Assembly: GCA_012934845.2 (NCBI GenBank)
Contig: WNNJ02001766.1
Location: 62,001-126,000, forward strand
Reading direction: 5' to 3'
Length of the DNA: 64,000 nt
DNA from: Pomphorhynchus laevis
Lineage: Eukaryota; Acanthocephala; Palaeacanthocephala; Echinorhynchida; Pomphorhynchidae
Below, one piece after another: positions 21,015-32,754 of the stretch (its first letter is position 1; the number at the start of each line of letters is the position of its first letter). The notes beneath the pieces are model-generated. The model worked only from the letters and a program-made list of their open reading frames with translations, had not been told where the DNA came from and ran no database searches. The translations under genes were made by a program, and so were the position numbers.

Positions 21015-24000
21015 CTATATGTATTTTTAATACAGATGCATTAAATGCATTAAAAAATTTAAATTATTTAGTCAGTAAAACATTAAAATACTAAGCGGGC
21101 TCTGTTTATCAAAACATAAAGAATTATTCAAACAATTATTATATAATTTATATAAACTGACTTATATTAATTAATATAAAATGATTTATAATAAAGTATT
21201 ATAAATTATATATTAATAAAAATAAATTAATATAAATTATTCAAAACAGAAACTTAATTTTTTTAAATCTTAGAGCAGTATTTTACGATAAGTAGCTAAC
21301 TTACTGCTGAGATAGAACGGACAAAAATTCAATTGTATAATTGTATATCTGCAAAATTCAAAAATATTATTAAGTCAACTTTTAATTCAAAAGTTGGTTA
21401 AACTTTCGAATTAAAGCGGACCGACGTGATCCACTTTAACTATATAAAATGTCTAGCTTCATGATTATATTATTATTTTATTTCTTAACCTGTAATAACA
21501 ACAAAACTAAGAATGTTAAAAATCAAAAAATTTAAGCAGAATTGAATTTAAACTCAAATATTTATTTACATGATAAATGAATTATAAATTCTAACAAAAA
21601 CTTTGTTTAGAATAAAAATTTATAAAGTTTTAATAGAACTTAATATTCTAATTGAACTATTACGTAATGGTTCAATTACTTAATATAATGTCAACTGATT
21701 TTATATTAATCAAATATAAAATCAGTTAAAGATTTTAATATTTATTTAATTTATAACGTTTAAAATAGTTTAGTAAAGCCTCATTTATCCCTTATACCTA
21801 CGTTCACATCGTTTACTATTAAATTCCAATTCCACTCATTAACCCCATTTACCTTTTCACCTTATCATAAGTTTCATTGTAGAAAAATCATTCTTAATCC
21901 TTTTACAAGCGTTAACCAACCTTCTGCCCCTTAAATTTCACTTACCCTTTTTAACACAATTTTTCATATTATTAAATTATTCCATTAATCCCCCTATACC
22001 CGATTCTTTTTATTTACAGAATTAAATTTTTTTCCATTTACACTCTTAGAGGCTAATCACTCTTAGCCCCTTAAATTCCATTTACTCTTTATAACCACAT
22101 TTACCTGTTTATTTCATACTTTTTACCATTTTACAATATCTTTCGTTGTTAATGAAATCAGAATGTATAATATGTATAATTTTTAGCTTGAACATTAAGG
22201 ATTAAAGGAAGGTTAAATAGTGTAAACCGGGTAAAAGGACGTTAAAGTGTGTAAATAGGTATTAGGTATTTATACGGAATAGGTATTTCTTCATTATTTT
22301 CGTTATTATTTATCTGATTCATTTTTTTCAATGTGGAAACATACCATATCCTCTTTAACTATATAAAATGTCAAACTTCATCATTTTATTTGTAATAATG
22401 AAATACCTTATTATTACGGCTGATACAATTCAGCTGTTGAATTTTATCAAAAACTAAATTTTCATGTCGATTAATGTCGACATTAACCGTCGGCATTAAG
22501 GGGAAAGTACTTTCCTGTGATAATGACTTCCCTATTATTTTAATATGATCACAATTAGCGATGTTCTTTTTCGAGAACTGTACGTTTTATATCGAATATT
22601 GTATACCAACTATCAACAAGATTGTTATTGGTACATCTTAATTCGTCAAGAAATAATAAAGGTAGTTAATAATGAGGTAGTTCATATACTATCATCAGTA
22701 AACAACAAACTTAGATAATTAAAATTCAGAATTTTCAAAGTAATTATTTTTTAAGTCATTGCAAAGATTGATACCGGTAAACAATGCATTTGGTTCATCA
22801 GTTGTGTTGCTAGAAGCTAGAATGCACATATGTCCTTGAGTGTGGCATGGAGTATGAATAAACTTTAATCGAAGGGCATCAATCTAAAGCGCCTTTACAA
22901 TAGTAGTTACTATTTAATATGCACCACTTTATTAACTTAAAATTAAAAATCCTGAATAAAGGATAATTATCTAAACGACAATTTCAATAATATTGATTTA
23001 CGGAATATTAAAAATACATATTTTTTATATTTTTAAATTTAATTATATATATCAACCAGGACTGTCTATTACACTATCTGCTTCTCTCTATACATAGAGA
23101 ATTTCATGTTACTTTGCTGCAACACGACATACCGTTTCGGCTTTGATAAGCTTTATCAGTTGCAGCACATAAAATACATACGCATGAAAAATGTACTATA
23201 TAGATTACAGCAGAAAGAATTCACTAAATGGTAATTGCATGACGAAGCTTGCGCTATCGAAGTCAATGCAATGCAGTGAATTCTTTAATAAAAAATAAGG
23301 GCTTTGATTCAACCAGTTATATATAGGTTCGATTCAACAATATAAATATATATATATTCATCTTTTGATACTTGAAACAGTGATTCCTACCTTTTATTTC
23401 AATAATGAAATGAGATTACTTAACTAAGGCGACACGTTTTGTACTGTATATCAATTAAAATGAAATATCTTTAAGTTAAAAGTTTTAAAACCAGTATTTT
23501 ACGAAACGATTAATAGTATACCAAGTTTTTCACAGTTGTAATTTAATCATAATTATAATAAAAACATATTTAAATATCAATTATTTAGTTTTTAATATTT
23601 TTGTTAAATAATTTTTAATTTAACGTAAATTGATAAGATATATTCACTATAATTCGATTAAAAGCACGTCAACGGGTATGATAATTGTTTGTCGATCAGG
23701 TAAACTATTATTCCATCATCTGCAGACAAATTAATCTAGTTAAAGATTTACAGTATGTAGTAATTGTATCATATAAATCTTAGAAACTAAATTATCTAAA
23801 ACATTAATAGTCATATATTGTAGAATATTCCAATGCAAGTGCATCCTGTACGAACTCCTACAACTGATTAATTTGAGATCATTTTTATAAATGTTTAAAA
23901 AGGAAATGTTTAAAAATGATTACAAAGTAAACAGCACCGCAGCCTTGGATCCTCAAAGGACCAATAAATAAATTAAAGGTTTGATTCAACCAGGACTGTC

Positions 24001-27000
24001 TATTACAGCTATCTGCTTCTCTCTATATATAGAAAATATCATGTTTATACATTGCAAGAGGGCGTACTGTTTCGGCTTTGAGAAGTCTCATTAGTTGCAG
24101 AAATACAATGTATACACATGAAAAAAATACTATATATAGATTAAGGCAGAAAGAATTCACTATATGCTAATTGCATGACGTAGCTCGCGCTTTCGAAGTT
24201 AATGCAACGCAGTGAATTCTTATAAGTAAACAGACATTAGCGGGATCACTAAATGACCAAATTACAAGGGAAACAGCACCTCCGCCTGGGATCCTCAGAG
24301 GACCAATAAATAAATTAGAGGTTTGATTGAACCAGGACTGTCTATTACAGCTATCTGCTTCTCTCTATATATAGATATTATTATGTTTCTACATTGCAAG
24401 AGGGCGTATCGTTTCGGCTTTGAGAAGCCTCATTAGTTGCAACAATACAATGTATACACATGAAAAACATACTATATATAGATTAAGGTAGAAAGAATTC
24501 ACTGTATGCTAATTGCATGACGTAGCTTGCGCTTTCGAAGTTAATGCAACGCAGTGAATTCTTTTTAGTGTGATAGACATTAGCGGGATCATGAAATGAT
24601 CAATCTAATAAATTACAAGGAAATATTATCGCTGACTGGGTTCCTCAAAAATCAATTAGAGATTTGACTCAACTCGGACCGTCTGTTACATCTATTTGCT
24701 TCTCTCTATACATAGAGAATTTCATGTTTCGACACTACAAGACGACATACCGTTTCGGCTTTGAGAATCCCATCAGTTGCAGTACATCCAATGCATATAC
24801 ATGAAAGCATACTATATATAGATAAAACCAGAAAGAATTCAATAAATGTTAATTACATGACATAGCTTGCGCTTTCGAAGTCAATGTAATGCAGTGAATT
24901 CTTTTCAGTCTAATAGGCATCAGCGGGATCATTAAATGATCAATAGAATAAATTACAATAAAAATATTATCGCTTACTGGATTTCTCAACAAATTAATTA
25001 GAGATTTGACTCAACTCGGAACGTCTGTTACATCTATTTGATTCTCTCTATACATAGAGAATTTCATGTTTCTACACTACAAAACGGCATGCCGTTTCAG
25101 CTTTGAGAATTCCCATTGGTTGCAACACATCCAATGCATATAATGAAAACATACTATATACAGATAAAAGCAGAAAGAATTTAGTATGTGATAATTGCGT
25201 GACGTAGCTTTCGCTTTCGAAGTCAATACAATACATTGAATTCTTTTCGGCTTTGAGAACATCATCAGTTGCAGCACATCCAATGCATATACAAAAAAAT
25301 TTATGAATTATTAAAGTAAAAAACACAAACGCATATACATGAAAAACATACTATATATAAAAGCAGAAAGAATTCACTAAATGCTAATAGCATGAAGTAG
25401 CTTGCGCTTTCGAAGTCAATACAATGCAGTAAATTCTTTTTAGTGTAATAAACATCACGGGATCAATAAATGATCAATAAAATAAATTACAAAGGAAATA
25501 TTACCGCTGTATGGGATCGTCAAAGGATCAATAAATAAATTAGAGATTTGATTCAATCAGGAATGTCTATTACACCTACCTGCTTCTCTATATACATATA
25601 AAAGTTCATGTTTCTACACTGCAAGACGGCATACCGTTTCGGCTTTGAGAACCATCATCAGTTGCGACACATTCAATGCATATACATGAAAAACATACTA
25701 TATATAGATAAAAGCAGAAAGAATTCACTATATGCTAATTGCATGATGTTGCTTTCGCTTTCGAAGTCAATGTTATTTTATATTGACGCTTTCGAGGTCA
25801 ATATAATATCTTTCTAATTTATATATATTATATTTATGTAATTTATCTATTTATTTTTGACGTAAAATACATTTTTATAAAAGCATACAATTCACTTTTA
25901 CCAAAAATGTTTTAATCTTGAGTTCAAAAGAGCTAAATTATAAATAAATTATTAACATTAAAAATTGTCATTCTTAATTAACCTTATTTACGAACTAAAT
26001 TTATTGTAATTTATTGTAATTTTTGCAATAAAAGGTATTTCATTTTATCCCGACATCAAAAATTGAAATTTTAAATTAAAAATATTTAATGAAATGACGT
26101 TTAATATAATTTTTGAAATATAATTTTTAAAATACATGATTAAACGTACCTGTATTTGCGCCTTGTCTTTAACCTTATTCGTAATACAGAGAATCCGTGA
26201 GTCCATACCATATACAGGTACATCGATATAGTTTATTATCTCTTTATTTCCCCCTGAATGATCTCTAAATCAACGCCTTCAAATTTTTAAAGTTATTAAT
26301 AATAAATTTTAATTTTTTAATCATTAATATTTCGAATACTCAAATATTATAAATTAAAAAGTATATAAATATTAATAAATTACATGGATTGACATATCGG
26401 TTTAATTGATTATCAATACTCGAAGTAAACCAATATCATTACATATTATGACAATTCTTAAAATTCCATTATTGAATGTATTATATTTAATGTTATATGG
26501 TATACTTGAATGCTCATTGAAAAATATATTTTTTGTAAATTTAAATTAGTGATCTTTACGATGTAAATTAATAATAGTTTTAATCGATGTTAATTTAATG
26601 TTCATATCTAGATATATACCTAAGAAATAATAGTCAATGATAACACGAATTTCGATCTTTTAAAATATTTGAATTGAATGCTATCGAACATCCGATCACT
26701 TTCGGCTTTTAAAATGCCATGCAAAGTACATTTAGTAGAAAAAACTTTATTTATTTTTATAATTGATTTCTGGTGTACAATTTTTTAAAATTGTATAAAG
26801 TTTTTTCTGCCGAGACGACCACGTGCTATCCGAATCATTATAATTTTCTTCGATAAAATATTCGGATGATCGGATAGCACGTGGTTTCTTCAGCAGAAAA
26901 TTAGGATGATCTGGATAGCACGTGGTTAGTTTAAAGAGGCTTTGTACATGATACGACTTAATCACATTCTCGGAGATGCCTTTTTAATTTGTGACGGTTT

Positions 27001-28081
27001 AATTTTTGTTAGATAGACGTTATACATACCTTCTTTATCATCAATATTAGTTTTATTAAGAATAAGGCTGTCTGAATAAATTGGTTAACTTATTTAGTAA
27101 AAATTATTAGGGTTAAAAGCATAAATATCATCAATATATTAAAACATATATTTCATATCTTTATATAATTTAGATTTATTTTTTAAACAGTTATGAACAA
27201 ATTCATATTCTAAAGAGCTTAAAAATAAGTCAGCTATAATTACGCTACTATTTACTCCCATTGGAACACATCTACTTTGTCTAAATATAGATGTCCCTAC
27301 TTTTAAAAAATTTTGATTTATCAAAATATTTAAAGATTCTATTAATTCAATTTTATCCATTTGTATTTACTTTATGATTTAATTTTTGGTAGATAGGCGT
27401 TATAGTTATTATAACATATATATGTATATATTTTTCCGAATATAAGATTTATTAATTTTACTAACGTTTCTTTAATATCTACTAAATCGAGATTTGTATA
27501 AAGCGTACTAAAATCGTATGTATTTATATTTTGAAAATTTATTCCTTTTGTCTGTTCTAAAAATTCTTTTGTAGAATTAATACTGAAATAGTGTTTTATA
27601 CCGGTATTAATTTCGATTATCCTACAATATTTTTTGTATTTACCTGATGGTTTAACTAGATAGGCGTTAGAATACAAACCGATTTTACATTAACATTTTT
27701 TAAATATAAAGTAATTTTGAAATATATCAAATACTATGGTGTTGGTTATACTTATCTATTACAAGTATTAATTTCAATTGTCAAATTTTAGCGATCACCA
27801 TATTGTAATCCAAATTGAATTGTTATTAAACAGCATACTTACAGATGATGATGTGTTGTAAGCACACATGCCAAATTTAAATTGTTTTCGTCAACGTAAT
27901 TTAACGCCTAAAATTATAATCATGTTTACGTAAATGAATAACAAATATGTACCTTTTTGGCGTTCCATGGATCAACTAAAACGCATGCATTGGATGTACT
28001 ATGAGATATTACATACATATAATTATCTGATCCCGCGGTCAATACGGCAACATTCAAAGCTTTAGCCATCGATCTAAACAT
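20659..28081 (-). CDS. HAGH: Glyoxalase II (hydroxyacylglutathione hydrolase), five coding exons, complete
   Basis: Hydrolyses S-D-lactoylglutathione to D-lactate and glutathione, the second step of methylglyoxal detoxification, in cytosol and/or mitochondria. Exons in transcription order: 28081-27953, 27907-27843, 26264-26150, 22883-22775, 21014-20659. All junctions are GT-AG and phases agree, giving 257 residues, close to the ~260 of cytosolic animal HAGH. The metallo-beta-lactamase metal ligands are present: THHHLDH across exons 2/3, the His of PCHTQGH in exon 4, the Asp of GDTLF at the exon 4/5 junction, and the His of CGHEYT in exon 5. The THHHWDH Trp usual in animals is Leu here. The Met at 28081 is followed by another at 28069. 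An AG acceptor at about 28112 precedes an in-frame extension, so a mitochondrial-leader exon further upstream is possible. Introns hold a satellite and a Penelope-like element. Confidence 0.9.
21015..22774 (-). other. HAGH: Glyoxalase II intron 4
   Basis: AT-rich intron. At 21780-22290, CCCCTTAAATT(C/T)CA-type segments recur three or four times and a rough inverted counterpart (GTTAAATAGTGTAAACC) lies at 22215, suggesting a decayed foldback or minisatellite. Confidence 0.4.
22775..22883 (-). CDS. HAGH: Glyoxalase II exon 4
   Basis: 109 bp with FIHTPCHTQGHMC, holding the metal-ligand His. The acceptor is CTTTAG; the exon ends on the first base of the Gly codon of TGDTLF. Confidence 0.85.
23115..23167 (-). 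ncRNA. Hammerhead ribozyme, satellite monomer 1
   Basis: Stem I has eight perfect pairs (UGCUGCAA with UUGCAGCA). The core is CUGAUAA...GAAA, and stem III ACGG/UCGU has one G-U pair. The core differs from CUGAUGA at one position and the cleavage-site base reads G, so this copy is probably inactive. Confidence 0.65.
24052..24100 (-). ncRNA. Hammerhead ribozyme, satellite monomer 2 (degenerate)
   Basis: Same layout with CUAAUGA for CUGAUGA and a weakened stem III. GAAA and stem I UGCAA/UUGCA are kept. Confidence 0.55.
24394..24442 (-). ncRNA. Hammerhead ribozyme, satellite monomer 3 (degenerate)
   Basis: Perfect stem II (GGCU-UCUCAA-AGCC) and stem I (UUGCAA/UUGCAA), but CUAAUGA in the core and a weak stem III. 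Confidence 0.6.
24733..24784 (-). ncRNA. Hammerhead ribozyme, satellite monomer 4
   Basis: Stem I ACUGCAA/UUGUAGU, stem III ACGG-UAUG-UCGU and the GUC site are kept. The core reads CUGAUG followed directly by GG, so one core A is missing. Confidence 0.6.
25075..25125 (-). ncRNA. Hammerhead ribozyme, satellite monomer 5 (degenerate)
   Basis: Stem III ACGG-CAUG-CCGU is perfect and GAAA is present, but the CUGAUGA box has become CCAAUGG. Confidence 0.5.
25244..25277 (-). ncRNA. Partial hammerhead in the extra satellite fragment
   Basis: CUGCAA, CUGAUGA and GCCGAAA are present; stem III and the cleavage side are missing because the repeat unit is truncated there. Confidence 0.5.
25617..25668 (-). 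ncRNA. Hammerhead ribozyme, last monomer, intact core
   Basis: CUGAUGA (25661-25655), one unpaired U, stem II GGUU-CUCAA-AGCC, GAAA (25640-25637), stem III ACGG-UAUG-CCGU and a GUC site (25627-25625), then UUGCAGUG pairing with the 5' GUCGCAA arm with one mismatch. All catalytic positions are present. It is the best candidate for activity in the array. Confidence 0.75.
26150..26264 (-). CDS. HAGH: Glyoxalase II exon 3
   Basis: 115 bp beginning inside the split Leu codon, then DHSGGN (metal ligands Asp and His) and VPVYGMDSRI. Ends CAG before GTACG, phase 0. Confidence 0.85.
26598..27690 (-). mobile_element. Penelope-like element, reverse transcriptase to 3' end, in glyoxalase II intron 2
   Basis: Minus-strand reading gives Penelope-type RT landmarks: NTYDFSTLYTNLDL (27677-27372), CVPMGVNSSVIIADLFL (27360-27139), then YIDDIYAFNP near 27115 and an LILNKTNIDDKEG block near 27065. 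The frames are broken between these parts. A long CACGTGCTATCCG hairpin follows at 26803-26900. AGATAGGCGTTA boxes recur at 27390, 27660 and 28197. No GIY-YIG domain was found in this copy. Confidence 0.7.
27843..27907 (-). CDS. HAGH: Glyoxalase II exon 2
   Basis: 65 bp encoding LNLACVLTTHHH plus two bases of the split Leu codon. Acceptor TTTTAG, donor GTAAGT. It supplies the first two metal-ligand histidines. Confidence 0.85.
27953..28081 (-). CDS. HAGH: Glyoxalase II exon 1
   Basis: 43 codons with the SDNYMYVI and CVLVDPWN motifs that open the metallo-beta-lactamase fold. Ends in phase 0 at AAG before GTACAT. Confidence 0.85.
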
Positions 28082-28139
28082 TATCTCACTTACTTCTAAA
28101 GCTAATTTCTATGAAGATAAATAAAGTAAAATGTAATTA

Positions 28140-28950
28140 GCAGAAATTTGTAGTAAATATATTTATATTTACTTTATGCTTGAATTATTTTGCCAGATAG
28201 GCGTTAACATGTATATATCCTTCTGAATACAAAGAAGTATTTTGCATTTTAAGACAAAGTTATTACTAGCTTTTTTATTTTTTAATTTTATCAAACATAT
28301 AATTTTTCCAAATTTTAACCCTAAATGTATTTAAGCTTTCGTTATTAATCAGCTTATTAAAGTAAGAATTTAAGTCATTATATAACCAGTGGTAAATTTT
28401 ATTTTATTATTATTTAATCTATATTTATACCCTTTTGATAGCATTTTCTTTAATTCACCATTATAACAATTTCGGTAAAGTTTATACATTATTTTAGGAA
28501 TATAATATATATAACTGATAATATATTTGTTATTTGTTAATGCTTATTTAATATTTTGTTTAATATTATATTTAAAATTTTTCTACATTATTTTTAGAAT
28601 CGTCAATATTTTGTCAGTCTTTGTTATATTCGAAATACTATTTGCCATATTCAGGAATAACTCAAACTTATATGTGATCGCGTTATATATTTTTCTTTTT
28701 AATGTTAAACTAATTCTTTTTCTAATGTTAATTTTCCAAAATTTGTAAATATTATAAGATGTATTTAACTTAAATATGCATAATAATATAGCTTAAATAT
28801 TGTATTTGACCTGTAATGTATTTAGCTTTCGCTATTAATAAGCTTACCAAAGTAAGAATTTAAGTCATTATATAAGAATTGTAAAATATATTTGTATTAT
28901 TTAATCTATATTGTCCTATTTGACAACATTTTCTTTAATTCACCATTTTC
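28140..28950 (-). mobile_element. Penelope-like remnants, two tandem pieces upstream of glyoxalase II
   Basis: Segments 28320-28500 and 28800-28950 are diverged direct repeats. On the minus strand both give an NSYFNKLINNES-like stretch of the type found N-terminal to Penelope RT. Heavily decayed. Confidence 0.45.
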
Positions 28951-30986
28951 AATTAATTGAGATCTACCCTTTCTGATATTGATGATAATAGGATTGAAAG
29001 AACACACGAGGAAAATATGAAACCGACCAATGAATTAATAAATATGTTTCGAACCTTCTATAACACGCTAATATTGAGTAAATTTCGATTTTGTAATAAT
29101 TAATAATTAAAAGGTTTTATACGGCATTTTTATGACATTTTTAATTTTCTTATTTGTCCAATTTCATTGTAGTGTTTAAAAATATAATATATTTTCTATG
29201 CTAAAAACGTAAAGTATAAATCAACTTTAAGCAAAGAACTTAATATTTATATCATCAGGTCTATTTATTAAATTATTAAATCATTAATTTTAATCAGGAA
29301 TTAAAATTTAATTTAAAATTAATGATTAATTAATGTTTTTCAAAAGTTTCAGGAGCTATAGAAATATATGATATTTTAGGGATATAAACTTTTTTACTTA
29401 CTTCCGTTCCATTAAATTATAAAAATAAATATTATGTATATACTTTTTCATATTGCGTGCAATAATTATCATTTCATAATAATCACTTTTATAAAATTTA
29501 ATTATAAATAAATTAAATAATTAAATAAAAGTAAAAATAAAATAATAAAAGTTAGAAATGATCGCTCGATTCAATGAAAGACTAAAATTTGTATGACAAA
29601 ATATCTGTCTAACACACAAAACTTTGAAAAAAAACTGATCTGTATATTGAAAATATTACTTAAATATTTTGCGTTAGATAACTTATAATAAAGACGTTGT
29701 TTTTGGATGTATTTTACAACATTGTTTTGTAGTATTTATAGAAGTTAATTAAAGCATGATATTACAAAGTTCTTATTTAAATTTCATATAAAAACAAGTA
29801 GTTGTTAACCTACATACAATCGATAGTCGTCAAACTAATGTCGGCATATAAACTTCAATACAAGCATTCAGCATTTTACAAGTAAAATTTGTACAAATAT
29901 AGATATGAAAACTTTGAAATAATTATTACTGTATCTTTATAAATAAAGATTTTACATTTTACAATTAAAATATTTTAAAATTAAATTATTATAATTAATT
30001 TGTTGATCATTTTTCAGGATAAATGTATTTATATTTAGCTACTGTGGATTTTTCAAGTAGTATATTATATTTTACTACAAAAGTTATAAATTGATCACAA
30101 AGAAGATTCGCTGAAATGTTTTGCTTTTTTGAACAGTCTGGTAGTTTACTGATATGCGAGTTCTGCACAGTTTGGTTTATAAATCCAGACTGTGAACTAA
30201 AATAAACGCATAATGTACGGATTTTTGATTTGAAAATTCCTTCAAATTATAAATCTTTTATAACTGATAAACGACACAGAAGTATATACAAAATATTTTT
30301 ATTGAACATTAAGATATATGCACTGTTCTTAAATTTTATAAATATTAATTATATTAATAATATTTTTTATATATTAATTAATTATATTATTACTTAATTT
30401 TTATGTTATATAGCATGTATACTTATTTACAGACGACAATTAATGTTATTCAAAGAATCCGCGGATCATACAAATCAAAGAATTTCAATAAAATTTTCAA
30501 ACGCTACTGAGTTCATCATTAGAATATAAAATAATATTTTTCAATCCGTTTCAAAAATTGTTTTTTGATAGCAATTTGAACTAATTGATATTGTAACAAT
30601 AAACCTAGGCTGTTCTAAAAGAAATCTTTTAAATGGCATATAAAATAAGTTAATATTCGAAAGAAGAAATAATAAAAAGTTGATTTAGTAAATAGTACTC
30701 TTCTAAACTACTCGCCAATGTAATAGGTACTCAATAATTTGTGTATTCACACAACATTAGTGAATGTTGTGTCTTTGCATTCTACATAAAATTTAAATTT
30801 TACTTTATAATGAAATTTTAATATAAAAATTATATAATACTATATTTATTAATAAATGAATCAATTATAATACTTATGTTATAACTTCATTATATTAAGA
30901 AACAAGGTTTCGTACAAAGCATAAAAAATTGAGCTATAAAGTTTTATTTTTGCAAATAACAACACAAGTATTTGAAGAGCACTTAC
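28951..30986. other. AT-rich intergenic DNA, no gene seen
   Basis: No convincing ORF, tRNA or repeat recognised. Confidence 0.4.
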
Positions 30987-31099
30987 TAAAGTATACAAAA
31001 ACGAACCACAAAATATGTTGTTTAGCATAGAGAAAAACATTGTATAACCGCTGATATCTACAGTTAAAAATTTCATCAAATCACTGAAATTGCTTTGTG
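30987..31099 (-). other. Possible internal exon of a membrane protein
   Basis: Within a 136-codon open minus-strand frame (31289-30879). A strong acceptor (TTTACTTTCTTACAG, 31114-31100) and a consensus donor (GTAAGT, 30986-30981) bracket 113 bp encoding FSDLMKFLTVDISGYTMFF and NIFCGSFLYTL, hydrophobic enough for a membrane segment. No family recognised. The flanking parts of the ORF are also hydrophobic, so the whole ORF could equally be chance in AT-rich DNA. Confidence 0.3.
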
Positions 31100-31451
31100 C
31101 TGTAAGAAAGTAAAAAATGTGTGGAGAAAATGAAAATACGCAGAAGATGAACGCATTGCAAACACAGGAAGGAAAGATAGCAACACAACATTGTAGATGA
31201 AACAGGTTTAGGATATATTTCGAATTTCGAAAATGACGGATGACGTAACAAATCGTCTTTTTATTAAGTTTCAGATAGTCAAAATACAAAGATATTATGT
31301 AATGCTAATAAAAATGTGAACATTTTATATATATTGTTTATATTAAAAGATCATTTTGATGCAATCAAATTTAAATTCAGCAATTTAAATGCAATCTAGC
31401 AATTTAAATCAAGCAAGTGCATACGAACGATCAAAATATTACGAACCAAAT

Positions 31452-31957
31452 AGCATCTTAAGAAAATTACAATTTTAAGGGTAATGATCAAAAAGAAGGA
31501 CAATTTTATTTGATATTTCGCTAACTTATGTCAGCATCTTCAGAAAATTACAATTTTAAGGGTAATGATCAAAAAGAAGGACAATTTTATTTGATATTTC
31601 GCTAACTTATGTCAGCATCTTCAGAAAATTACAATTTTAAGGGTAATGATCAAAAAGGACAATTTTATTTGATATTTCGCTAACCTCTGTCAGCATCTTC
31701 AGAAAATTACAATTTTAAGGGTAATGATCGAAAAGAAGGACAATTTTATTTGATATTTCGCTAACCTCTGTTAGCATCTTCAGAAAATTACAATTTTAAG
31801 GGTAATGATCAAAAAGAAGGACATTTTTATTTGATATTTCGCTAACCTCTGTCAGCATCTTCAGAAAATTACAATTTTAAGGGTAATGATAAAAAAGAAG
31901 GACAATTTTATTTGATATTTCGCTGACTTCTGTTAGCATCTTCAGAAAATTACAATG
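31452..31957. repeat. 81 bp minisatellite, about six units
   Basis: AGAAAATTACAATTTTAAGG recurs at 31461, 31542, 31623, 31701, 31782, 31863 and 31944: spacing 81 bp, with one 78 bp unit. Units are very similar, implying recent expansion. Confidence 0.85.
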
Positions 31958-32754
31958 GTTATTTTCAATGGTTAACAAAATATCAATAAAAAATTTCCTC
32001 TTTTCTTTGATCCAGCTCCAAATCTTTTTTAAAGAATTTGATTGTCATTTGATAATATGTAAAACATTTGTTTGATTTCAATAATTATTGATATCAATAA
32101 TTTTGAATCTTACAAACAAATTTAATTATACAACAAAAATTTATTGGTTATTTGTAGCAAATTCTAATTTTTATATTTTTATAATTGTAGTCATTTCATA
32201 AGTATAAAAGGACTACTTAGCGAATGGTGCATTACGAATCCAAGCTCGTGTGTGATCTTGTTAGTATAAATAATATTATTAAATGATAGCATCATTTAAT
32301 TATTTGTTTATAAAAATAAAGAATTTAAAAAATATAGATAATTCGACATACGTAGAAAAATTTATATTACCGAATAATTCTATTCATCGTATGACAGTAA
32401 ATCGAGATATTCTAAAATACAATGTTGATACGTAACATTAATAAAAAGTATTTTAATTCTACTTTTCATACATTTTTTACACAAATGCGTAGATGCTAAT
32501 CATTTTGTGTTTAAAACTTGAATTCCTTAATGTATAATTTTTATCGATTAACTGAAATTACTAGAAACCACGCAATCGATAAAATCGAACCAACATTATT
32601 TCATCAGTTTTGAAATTATTTTGATTTATTTTGGAGTGAATAAAAACATATTTTATTTAGACAATCATTAATTTCCTATCTTATATTATTTATTATTCAA
32701 GTGAGGTATTAAAATTAATATTTAAATATTATTAAAATAGTATTTCAATAATAT
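31958..32754. other. AT-rich intergenic DNA, no gene seen
   Basis: Nothing recognisable. Confidence 0.4.

Larger units (their letters stand above)
23046..25830 (-). repeat. ~341 bp tandem satellite with a hammerhead ribozyme per monomer
   Basis: Monomer landmarks recur at 23056, 23989, 24331, 24672, 25014 and 25556 (CAGGACTGTCTATTACA-type start), giving spacings of 341-342 bp for the regular part. The first spacing is long (933 bp, with non-repeat DNA) and the last is 542 bp because of a partial extra unit at 25230-25380. Each monomer carries an inverted pair AGAATTCACT...AGTGAATTCT about 60-90 bp apart, a conserved AACTACGTCATGCAATTAGC-type segment (minus), and the hammerhead. Monomers differ visibly, so the array is not freshly amplified. 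Confidence 0.85.
22884..26149 (-). other. HAGH: Glyoxalase II intron 3, mostly satellite
   Basis: A 3.3 kb intron whose central 2.8 kb is the ~341 bp hammerhead-bearing satellite. The remaining flanks (22884-23045, 25830-26149) are AT-rich without recognisable features. Confidence 0.6.

Noticed and set aside
25072-25326. Short ORFs within the 341 bp satellite
   Set aside because: Overlapping frames in a non-coding tandem repeat, not shared between monomers.
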